This document shows, piece after piece, positions 30,485 to 39,862 of a DNA stretch of 64,000 nt (its first letter is position 1; each line of letters starts with the position of its first letter). A program made the translations under genes and the position numbers. This DNA is from Christensenella sp. (lineage in GTDB: Bacteria; Bacillota; Clostridia; Christensenellales; CAG-917), in contig CP091723.1 in the NCBI GenBank assembly GCA_022009775.1, positions 806,001 to 870,000 of the forward strand. The letters run 5' to 3'. The notes under the pieces are model-generated. The model searched no databases. It was not told the origin of the DNA and worked only from the letters and a program-made list of their open reading frames with translations.

Positions 30485-31174
30485 TTACAACGGCTTTTTC
30501 TTGATTGCACCGTAAAGTCTCGGATATTGCTTTGGGGTAGGCATGATTTTTTTAAAGACCATAATCGCACGCGAGTCGCCGTTTGGCAGAGAAAGCGACT
30601 TTGTCGAGACGTGTTTTGCCCCCAGCGTTTCAAGTGCGCTCTTTGCACTGCCGAGTTCACTTTCGTCCGTCTTGTACGCAACGAATCTTCCGCCGACTTT
30701 CAGAAGCGGCATTGCAAGTTCGAGAAGAATATTGAGAGCCGAGACCGCTCTTGCGGTTACGACGTCGAATTGAGAAAACAAATTTCTTTGCTCTTCCGCT
30801 CTGCCGGCAATAGTTTTGATGTTGTCGATTTTCAATTCTCTTGCGCATTCGCTTATGAAATTCATTTTCTTTGCGGTCGAGTCGAGTGCGGTGACTGACA
30901 CGTCGCGTCTTACGATTGCGATAGGCATAGACGGAAAACCCGCACCCGCGCCTATATCGAGAAGCATGGCGTTTTGGGGAATTTCGCTTATCCCTGCAAG
31001 AGAGTCGGCGATATGTTTGATTGCGAAGTCTTTCTCTTCGGTGATTGCGGTAAGGTTGAAAGCCTTGTTCTTTTCCACCACCATTTCGTAATAGCGCGCG
31101 AGAGACTCGCAATTTTCACGAGTCAATTCAACGCCCACTTTGCCCACACAATCTTTCAGAAAATCAAAATCCAT
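30485..31174 (-). CDS. rsmG: 16S rRNA (guanine527-N7)-methyltransferase RsmG
   Basis: 229 residues, full length. SAM-binding motif MLLDIGAGAGFPSMPIAI at ~residues 69-86, the second motif VTALDSTAKKMNFISE, and the family's VTARAVSALNILLELAMPLL, plus the N-terminal NLTAITEEKDFAIKHIADSL. RsmG modifies G527 of 16S rRNA and is typically found with mnmG, mnmE or parA near the origin; here it stays with parAB while mnmG lies at 56 kb. SD AAGGTGA precedes the ATG. About 105 bp separate it from parA, which has its own promoter. Confidence 0.96.
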   Translation of the reverse strand: MDFDFLKDCVGKVGVELTRENCESLARYYEMVVEKNKAFNLTAITEEKDFAIKHIADSLAGISEIPQNAMLLDIGAGAGFPSMPIAIVRRDVSVTALDSTAKKMNFISECARELKIDNIKTIAGRAEEQRNLFSQFDVVTARAVSALNILLELAMPLLKVGGRFVAYKTDESELGSAKSALETLGAKHVSTKSLSLPNGDSRAIMVFKKIMPTPKQYPRLYGAIKKKPL

Positions 31175-31405
31175 ATCGTCACCTTTTTTATTATTTTATC
31201 ATTTATCTTCCGATATATCAAGCGCAAAACGAAAAATGAGTTTATCACCGCATTTTATATTAAAACGCATAATGAATATTTTATGTTGTCATTTTCGATG
31301 TGTAAAATGCTTGTTTTGTAAAAACATCAAATATCATAAAAACAAAACGGCAAGACTTTATTTTTGAGTTTTACAAAACGCATATAAATTGTTTTTTTGC
31401 GGGTG

Positions 31406-31433
31406 TTGACTTGATTTTCAAATGTGGTAAAAT
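31406..31433 (+). promoter_or_regulatory. Promoter of mtn
   Basis: TTGACT, 16-bp spacer, TAAAAT; 29 bp before the ATG, which has an SD (CGGAG). Confidence 0.6.
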
Positions 31434-31462
31434 ATATACAATCAATTTTTTCGGAGCGAAAT

Positions 31463-32228
31463 ATGAGAATTGCAATCATCACCGCCATGGCGGAAGAAAC
31501 GTTGCCGATACTGAAAAAATACGGCAACGTCGTTGCACAAAACACTATATCGGGCGTTGCTATAAGCCAGATAGAACAAGACGGAAACACCATATATCTC
31601 GCAACGTCGGGCGTAGGCGAAATAAAAGCCGCGCTTGCGGTGCAACTTCTCGTTGATCTTTTCGACGTGGAAGTCGTGCTCAACTTCGGTTTTGTCGGGG
31701 CTGTCAATCACAATCTCGATTTATGCGAACTAGTTGCCGTTGGCAGAGTGTGCCACTATCAATTCGACGTCACTGAAGTCGACACCGACAGAGTCGTCGG
31801 ACAGTACGGCGGAATGAGAGATAACTATTTTTATCTCAACGAAACCGTTTTGAACAACGTGCTTGCAAACGTCGGAAAACCCATGAAGGTCGTCACCTGC
31901 GCAAGCGGTGACAAATTCGTTGCTCGCAAAGACGAAAAGGATAGATTGAGAAACGAGTTCGGCGCGGATATTTGCGAAATGGAACTTGCCGGTCTTGCCA
32001 TTGCGTGCGAGAGAAACAACGTTCCGCTTTTTCTCGCTCAAGGTCGTAAGCGACAAAGCAGAAGAAGGCGCAAACGAGAGTTTCTTGTCTATCGTCGAGA
32101 AAGGCGTTGCCGGATACGAAAAGATTTTGCCTGCTATTCTTAAAGCGGTTACAAGCGGAGCGACTTCACTTCCGCCGGCAAGAAAGCAGCGTGGAAGCGT
32201 CGCTTGCGTGAAGAAAGAGAACGAATAA
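31463..32228 (+). CDS. mtnN: 5'-methylthioadenosine/S-adenosylhomocysteine nucleosidase, frameshifted
   Basis: About 254 residues after repair. MRIAIITAMAEETLPIL carries the catalytic-base glutamate region; then GVGEIKAALAVQLL, VLNFGFVGAVN, YFYLNETVL and the ribose-binding end ADICEMELAGLAIACERNNVP. A T-run indel at ~32035 shifts the frame; repair gives VPLFSLKVVSDKAEEGA, which contains the conserved SD.A aspartate. The last ~25 residues after ILKAV do not look family-like and may hold another indel. It cleaves SAH to adenine and S-ribosylhomocysteine, the LuxS substrate; luxS follows directly. Start ATG 31463 chosen for the SD. Confidence 0.88.
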
Positions 32229-32325
32229 ACGTAGAATAAAAACTTATCGAAACAAACGAAAGCAAAAAGTCTTGCGTTTGATTTTGAAAGTTTTGCATAC
32301 CTAATACAAAACCAAGAATAACAAT

Positions 32326-32761
32326 ATGGAAAAAATCACATCGTTCACAATAGACCACAACGTGCTTAAAAAGGGATTGTATTTAAGCCGTGTAGACAAA
32401 AAACGTTTTCACCTACGATTTGCGCTTCAAAGAGCCCAATAAAGGCGATTATCTTCACATCGCCGCCATGCACACCATAGAGCACCTTTTTGCAACCGTA
32501 GTGCGAAACAGTGAGTATAAGGACAAGGTTGTATATTTCGGACCAATGGGATGTCGCACGGGATTTTATCTTTTGCTTTTTGACACTGACAAACAAACCG
32601 CGCTCGAAATCGTCAAAGAATGCGTTGCGAAATGTCTCGAACTCGATACGATACCCGGCAACAAAAAAATCGAATGCGGAAACTATCGCTCTCACGACCT
32701 TAAAGGCGCAAAGAAAGAACTTGCCGCATATCTTGACGTGCTCAACGCTTTGACCGTTTGA
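32326..32761 (+). CDS. luxS: S-ribosylhomocysteine lyase LuxS, frameshifted
   Basis: About 144 residues after repair, slightly short for LuxS. MEKITSFTIDHNVLKKGLYLSRVDK then, after removing one A from an A6 run at ~32402, NVFTYDLRFKEPNKGDYL. Zinc ligands are present: HTIEH near residue 47 and C of ECGNYRSHDL; YFGPMGCRTGFYLLL is the family signature. It completes SAH recycling to homocysteine and makes the AI-2 precursor. No SD is evident. A terminator sits about 170 bp downstream. Confidence 0.93.
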
Positions 32762-32932
32762 TTGTATCTTACTCTCAATCACACACCCAAAACTATATCG
32801 AACTGTGCTTGTAGTCGGAAAGATAAAACAAAAAATGTCTACGTCTGCAACAATTGGCAATTAACAACCAACATCGCAATATTTGTAGAAGGTGTCGATT
32901 GACAACAAATATAAATGCTCTTCAAAAACTAT

Positions 32933-32962
32933 CACCGCCACAACGGCGGTGTTCTTTTTTTT
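32933..32962 (+). terminator. luxS terminator
   Basis: CACCGCC / GGCGGTG stem with ACAAC loop, then TTCTTTTTTTT. Confidence 0.75.
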
Positions 32963-33036
32963 GCTATTGCTCGGCACGCCGATTTGAATCGTTGCGCTTG
33001 CAATTTTTGAGCCGATGAGATTGTTTGCAAAACCGC

Positions 33037-33345
33037 TCACAACCATTTACGCTTTCCGTTTGACCGCCTAAGATGCGATTTAAGCGCATTTGAGAGTAAA
33101 ATCAAAGAACTTATTGCACCGACAGCCGCAAACCACTTCAAACCGCCAAATAAGACGATATTTACAACGATAAAACAATAAGCGAACAAAAAAGCATCGC
33201 CACTTTGTGAATATAGAAAAAATAGTATCACGGCAAAGCAAGGAAAATGAGTTGCCCCAAAACAAGGAATAGGTTTTTAGCAAACCATAGCAACGCCACT
33301 GTCCCGAAGATTATGTCAAAGGCATTGCCGTACTGCAAAAAAGCA
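33037..33345 (-). pseudogene. Remnant of a small membrane protein (broken)
   Basis: Reading the minus strand with one shift near 33232 gives an open stretch AFLQYGNAFDIIFGTVALLW…FLVLGQLIFLALP followed by VILFFLYSQSGDAF…FGGLKWFAAVGAISSLILLSNALKS and a basic end, i.e. three or four hydrophobic helices. No start codon or SD precedes it. The sequence looks protein-like, unlike the rest of the 4-kb gap, but the family is not recognised. May be a decayed or badly sequenced gene. Confidence 0.35.
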
Positions 33346-33427
33346 GCGGTGCGCTATAAGCAAAAAATCAAACTATAATTATACGTTCAAGCTAAAATTA
33401 TACTTTTACCGAACGCAAACATCTGTG

Positions 33428-33461
33428 GTATAATATGGTTAACAAGTAAACCATATTATAC
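33428..33461. promoter_or_regulatory. Perfect 13-bp inverted repeat overlapping a TGNTATAAT promoter element
   Basis: GTATAATATGGTT (33428-33440) and its exact complement (33449-33461), 8-nt centre. TGGTATAAT at its left end is an extended -10. No gene follows on the plus strand; it lies ~80 bp left of the 17-bp repeat array. Confidence 0.5.
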
Positions 33462-33544
33462 TGCTAGAAAAAAACACTTATTCCAAGAGTTATATCGCTT
33501 GTGTTATGGAAAAATGCGATTATCCCAAAACTAACACAAAAGCC

Positions 33545-33733
33545 GCTCGCTGCCGAAAGCTAATCACTACCACAGTCAATTGCAACCGCAAGCCGCTCGC
33601 TCACAAAAACCAATTGCTCACGAAAGCTATTCATTGCCGAAAGCCGATTACTCACGAATGTTGTTTATTGCCAAAAGCCGATAGCACCAGCAAGCCAACC
33701 GCTACCACAAGTCAATCACTATTTAATGAAATA
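33545..33733. repeat. Eleven degenerate 17-bp tandem repeats (iteron-like), candidate oriC
   Basis: Units start about every 17 bp from 33545 (one unit is 18 bp), rough consensus TTRCTCACGAAAGCCRA; for example TTGCTCACGAAAGCTAT, TTACTCACGAATGTTGT, TTATTGCCAAAAGCCGA. The array runs directly into the three DnaA boxes, whose repeats share TCATT and GAAAGCC with it. Confidence 0.7.
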
Positions 33734-33737
33734 ACGT

Positions 33738-33801
33738 CATTATCCACATAGCGTAAATCATTATTCACCCACAGCTATTCATTATCCACTGAAAGCCAAA
33801 T
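33738..33801 (+). promoter_or_regulatory. oriC: Three in-phase DnaA boxes, 21 bp apart: probable oriC core
   Basis: TTATCCACA at 33740-33748, TTATTCACC at 33761-33769 and TTATCCACT at 33782-33790: one perfect and two one-mismatch boxes, all on the plus strand and exactly 21 bp (two helical turns) apart. Each sits in a ~21-bp repeat starting TCATTAT. Flanked by 17-bp repeats and AT-rich DNA and followed by parS-like sites. Confidence 0.7.
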
Positions 33802-33861
33802 GATATAAAACAACAACACTTGCTGAAATACAATCGCTTTATATTTAGAATTTTCTATAAT

Positions 33862-33877
33862 TGTTTCACGTGTAACG
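33862..33877. promoter_or_regulatory. parS: parS-like site 1
   Basis: TGTTTCACGTGTAACG, 14/16 match to TGTTTCACGTGAAACA. It is enclosed by a perfect 11-bp inverted repeat AATTTTCTATA (33849-33859) / TATAGAAAATT (33878-33888). Confidence 0.7.
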
Positions 33878-34133
33878 TATAGAAAATTTAATTTGAAAAG
33901 GCAATATATTCCTTGATTTTTGAGATGTTGCAAACATTGATAATGTATCAAACACCGCACGGATATTCCGAACGTTGCTGCAACCGCCGCGCCTTGCAAA
34001 TGCCGCGGGGAGAAATGCCGAGCATTGTAGATACTGCGCATGCATTTTGATATTGCGTGCGCTTTACATACGCACCGTTTTGTGTTCCCTGTCGTTTTTC
34101 AAGTTTTATCTTTTGGTTTGCTTTATATTTTTG

Positions 34134-34201
34134 CTCTGCCTAATCTTCTGCTCTGCCCGATTTTCTGTTCTGCCTGATCTTTTGCTCTGCCTGATCTTCT
34201 C
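34134..34201. repeat. Four 17-bp tandem repeats
   Basis: CTCTGCCTAATCTTCTG, CTCTGCCCGATTTTCTG, TTCTGCCTGATCTTTTG, CTCTGCCTGATCTTCTC: four consecutive 17-bp units with few differences. Purely pyrimidine-rich on the plus strand; no gene reads through them convincingly. Confidence 0.85.
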
Positions 34202-35360
34202 GTATGGTTTATCTTGTTTTGTGAAGTATATTTTCGGTAGCATATCTTTTTGAAAGATCGTGTGTTTTTTTGATATGCAGGTCTTTGTTTATACTTGTGC
34301 GCCATTATCGGACGAATTTGAAACTATGGATAGCAAGCCCGGCTTTGGACAGCAAAATCAATTTTATGTGGCATTGCGATCGGTTTTGTTTTTGCAGAAA
34401 ACTCTGTCAAACGGAGACGATGATCGTATTGGCTTTTTTCGATTTTTTTACGATAGAAAAACGCGAGCATTTGCAACACGTATTTTTTGTGTGTCGCGCC
34501 GCAATCCACTATCAATCGGATTTCAACTTCGACACCGCTCTCAACACGGCACTACCATTTTATACAAACACCGCTTTATGCCAACACTACATATCAATGC
34601 CGCACACATATCGATATCGCAAGCATATCACTTTATTGCGATCTGCTATCAATCCGATCACTCGATACCCCTCTTATACAAAACTCTCATTTTACGCAAC
34701 ATCATCCCCATATCGGTTTCACGCCACACCGACAACACTCGAGCGTTGCACCCCTGCCACAATACTGCCTGTTTTTTCGACACCGCTCGACTTGCGGTTC
34801 AACTCAACAGAATTATTCAAAATCATAGCACGTGCCATTATGTTGCCACAACACATTGCATTTTTCATAAGTCATCGAGCATAACGCTTGTTGCTGCAAT
34901 GGTATTTTCAAAAACTATTGCTCACAATTCATACCGTTTGATTTTATAATTTTATACATCGGTATTCTCAGAGTAATGGATATACTCCAAAGTTGCGCTT
35001 AACCACAAGATTATTTCCGGTGTTGTCAACTTCGCTTGTTGTTGCAACTGTATTTTGCAAGTCGTCAAGCGTTGTTTATTTTTTATATGGTGCTTTTTCA
35101 AAAGGAATTGTTTTGCGACTCCTTCGTTTAATACTGTGGGTTTTGCACAAATCGATTATGTCCGCAATGCCATTGGGATAAGCATGATGTATCAATCGGA
35201 CAAGCACATAGCAAGTTGTTCGTATGTCACGCCAGGGCAAAGCTTTGACGATATTGTTACGGCAAAATCCAAAGGCGGAGCAACTTAAAACAGAAATACG
35301 TTTGCACTTTCTTTTCAATGCGATGCGGTTTCGAGCGGAAAAGACAAGATTTTCTAAAAT
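34202..35360. other. Gene-free, C-rich stretch of the origin region
   Basis: Open frames exist on the plus strand but overlap in several frames, lack SDs and show no protein-like composition. The plus strand is strongly C-rich (34501-34620: 40 C against 13 G). Loosely repeated phrases (TTTTATACAAACACCGCT, CTTATACAAAACTCTCATTT) are present. Confidence 0.6.
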
Positions 35361-35376
35361 TGTTTCACGTGTAACG
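35361..35376. promoter_or_regulatory. parS: parS-like site 2
   Basis: TGTTTCACGTGTAACG, identical to site 1 and again flanked by TTTCTA / TAGAAA arms. Confidence 0.7.
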
Positions 35377-35600
35377 TTGTAGAAAAAGTGGCTACAATGC
35401 TACTAAACAGTGGTGAAAACAGCAAAAAATAAATTTTTCAAAAATCGCCGAAAAACGCATGTTTTGACAATGTTTCAAACGTGTGTAAAACACTCGAAAA
35501 AACCGCCTGATGATAATATTTTGTCAAAAACAGGCATGATAATGAGCGATCGGCAAGCCACAATTTGTCCGAGCCTAAAGAGCCTAAAAGAACGTAATCG

Positions 35601-35636
35601 AACCAACCAACCAACCAACCAACCAACCAACCAACC
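35601..35636. repeat. Tetranucleotide repeat (AACC)9
   Basis: Nine perfect AACC units followed by AATA. In a gene-free region, close to where GC skew changes sign. Confidence 0.95.
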
Positions 35637-35963
35637 AATATATCTCCTTTGTTGCCATATTGAAATGCGCCAAGCCCCTAAAAAAACACAGATTAGAGAG
35701 TGAAAACTCGGTGGTAGGGTGGTAAAAGGCTGATAAAACGAGCCTGATTTCGAGCCAAGCAAGGCGAGATGCACTCAAACGAAGCAATGAAAATGCACGG
35801 AAGAACACCATAAACAAGACGTGATTTAATGCAAAATACCCATAGAACAACGAAAATATATCGCGAAAAGGCGATATATCTCAATACGATTATATGGATA
35901 TAAAAGAGATAAAAACGGGGTAAAAGCATGGTGCAAAGCGAGGAAAAGTACAAAAATAGTCTA

Positions 35964-35979
35964 TGTTTCACGTGGAACA
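35964..35979. promoter_or_regulatory. parS: parS-like site 3
   Basis: TGTTTCACGTGGAACA; its complement TGTTCCACGTGAAACA is an exact match to the Bacillus consensus TGTTNCACGTGAAACA. Confidence 0.85.
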
Positions 35980-35996
35980 ATTCGATTTCGCCCGCC

Positions 35997-36012
35997 CGTT
36001 TCACGTGGAACA
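35997..36012. promoter_or_regulatory. parS: parS-like site 4
   Basis: CGTTTCACGTGGAACA, one edge base different from site 3, starting 33 bp after it. Confidence 0.8.
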
Positions 36013-36342
36013 AAAACACGCTAAAACCCTACTAAATAGTGGCGTTTTTCGGTGATTTTGACCGTTTAAAAATAATTTTCATCCTTTCTCCGAGTAAAAT
36101 TTTATAGAAAAATTTTCGTCCTTTCACCCGAATTTTTCGCCTGAAAATGTTTCTCAATTTTTATAGAAAAATTTGCTGTGTTTCACGGTTTTTCTATGAT
36201 TTTGAGTGGATCGCTCGAAAACGGTATGTTTTTCTATACAATTTGGGGATTTGAATATGCTTTTGATGTGTATTTTCCCGTGTGATTTTGGTGTGGTTTC
36301 TGCCGATATATGGCATTGCTCTGGGGTTGTTTGGTTGTTGTT

Positions 36343-36351
36343 TGTGTATAA
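36343..36351 (-). promoter_or_regulatory. DnaA box
   Basis: TTATACACA on the minus strand, a full match to TTATNCACA; a one-mismatch box TTATCAACA lies at 36729-36737. Confidence 0.4.
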
Positions 36352-36456
36352 AAACGATAGAAAATCTTGCGATTTTGCCGTAAAAACGCTTTGTTTTATA
36401 TGGTTTCAATACGATTGTTGGCGGGGAAAATGGGCTTGTATGTTGAGTGTGTGACA

Positions 36457-36580
36457 TGAGTGTAAACGTAGTTTTTGCTTTGTGTGTAAATGGTGTGAGT
36501 GCAATCGCAGTTGGTTTCTGTGGCTGCAATGAGCGTAATCGAAGTTATTTTGTGTGAGCGACATGAGCGTAAGCGCAGTT
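36457..36580. repeat. Four spaced copies of a 17-bp core TGAGYGYAANCGNAGTT
   Basis: Cores at 36457-36473, 36496-36512, 36530-36546 and 36564-36580, spaced 39, 34 and 34 bp, inside longer degenerate units beginning TGTGTG. The plus strand here is G-rich. Confidence 0.8.
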
Positions 36581-36702
36581 TTTTGTGCAAATCGCATGAA
36601 AAAGAGAAATAACGCCTATTGTGTTTTTTTTGTATACGCGTATTTGGAAACTTTAGTGGCTATATTTTGTGCTTTTATCCTTGAAAAGCGACTGTTTAGT
36701 GG

Positions 36703-36718
36703 TGTTTCACGTCAAACA
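36703..36718. promoter_or_regulatory. parS: parS-like site 5
   Basis: TGTTTCACGTCAAACA, 15/16 match to the parS consensus; the mismatch is in the central CACGTG. Confidence 0.65.
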
Positions 36719-36980
36719 AAGTGTCCACTTATCAACATTTGTGAAAGTTTAGATCGTGCGTTGCGAACCAAATTGTAGAAAAAATCGCTGTAAAACGGTA
36801 TACAAATTCACTATTGTAATTTTATTTGTGTTGAGAAGAGCGATTGTTGATATGTTTTTGAATGTTGGTTATGATTGTGAATGGATGTGGTCGCAATGCT
36901 TTTACCGATGTGTGTCGTTGTCTATTTTTCCGCTGTGTATTTTTGTTGGTGTGCGAGATTGTTTGATTGCCAAAGGTTTT

Positions 36981-37681
36981 TTATTTGCCGAGAATTTGAA
37001 GATACGTTGCAATCAAAAACAGCACCGGACCTGCAAGCACGAAAAAGTGGAATATGCAATGTACGTATCTTTTGTGCACGCCGAATACCGCTGCACCGAG
37101 AAGGCAGGACACAAGCCCTGCAAGGAACACGAAACAGGTGGGAGCGGATATGCCTATCGGCGAGAAGTACGCTGTGAAGAATGCCGCAAGCATAAGCGCG
37201 CCGATGACAAAAGAAGAGATGACGGACACGTTGCGGAATATATTGAATTTCCAAAGACAGAGCGCAAAGACGATGATTGCGATGGCAATCGACACTCCGA
37301 GTGCGACGTAGCCGTATATTTGGTGATATAGAAGGCATGTGGACGTTGCGCACGCAATGACGTTTAGATTGACGGTTGGGAAATCTATTTTGCGCCAAAC
37401 GAGTTTTTTCTTCATGTCCGACACGCCGTGATAGGTTGCCGACACGGCAAATTCTATTGCGATAAGGAAACACGAGAAAAATGCGGTTACGTATTGTGCC
37501 GGCGTCGTTGCCGCAATCATCATGAAAATCATAAAAATCAATGCGAAAACCGCACCGAGCGCATGAGACGACGAGTTGATAAACTCTTCGAGCGGCGTGT
37601 AATAGACGAGTTGGTTTTTTTGTACAACTCTTTCAATTCTTCCGTGTTTTCGGGTGTTTTGAGAGAAAAATTGTTTAGCAT
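36981..37681 (-). CDS. Hemolysin III / YqfA-type (PAQR-like) membrane protein, frameshifted near the N-terminus
   Basis: About 233 residues after repair. Seven hydrophobic segments; family motifs YTPLEEFINSSSHALGAVFA (first helix with the SxxxH pattern), EFAVSATYHGVSD (SxxYH), and HCIFHFFVLAG (HxxxH) near the C-terminus, the likely metal-binding residues of the PAQR/CREST superfamily. The open frame extends upstream to 37742, but inserting one A in the run at ~37617 gives a better start MLNNFSLKTPENTEELKELYKKN at 37681. The role of bacterial members is unclear and the name is historical. It points toward the origin region. Confidence 0.8.
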
Positions 37682-37845
37682 AGAGATATAGTAGCGTATA
37701 AAAGGCGATATGGCAAGCGATATAACGCCGCCAAATGCTCAAAAACGACGAGAAAAGTCGAAAATCGGCTCATATGTCGTTATCGGAAAAGATATTGATT
37801 TTTGATACTTTCTGTGCGGTTTTGCGAGAAGTTTTCCGAAAACCC

Positions 37846-37874
37846 TTGATATTTTGTTTATAACTTGATATAAT
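37846..37874 (+). promoter_or_regulatory. gyrBA promoter
   Basis: TTGATA, 17-bp spacer, TATAAT; about 60-nt AT-rich leader before the gyrB SD AGGAG. Confidence 0.7.
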
Positions 37875-37941
37875 TGATTTACTTATTATTATTGAAATAA
37901 TAATATATTAACTACTAAAATATATTTTAATAGGAGAAAAG

Positions 37942-39852
<1,911 letters not shown>

Positions 39853-39862
39853 GGAGTGAATT

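Noticed and set aside
32861..33046. Minus-strand 61-codon open frame after luxS
   Set aside because: It would have to be translated through the luxS terminator hairpin and poly-T tract; no SD, no family resemblance.
34260..34949. Long plus-strand open frames (about 230 and 205 codons) in the origin gap
   Set aside because: They overlap in two frames, lack an SD, are His/Thr/Ser-rich with no domain-like pattern, and lie in strongly C-skewed DNA that lacks stop codons by composition.
33545..36580. CRISPR array
   Set aside because: Repeats are contiguous or degenerate and only 17 bp, with no unique spacers of constant length and no cas genes.
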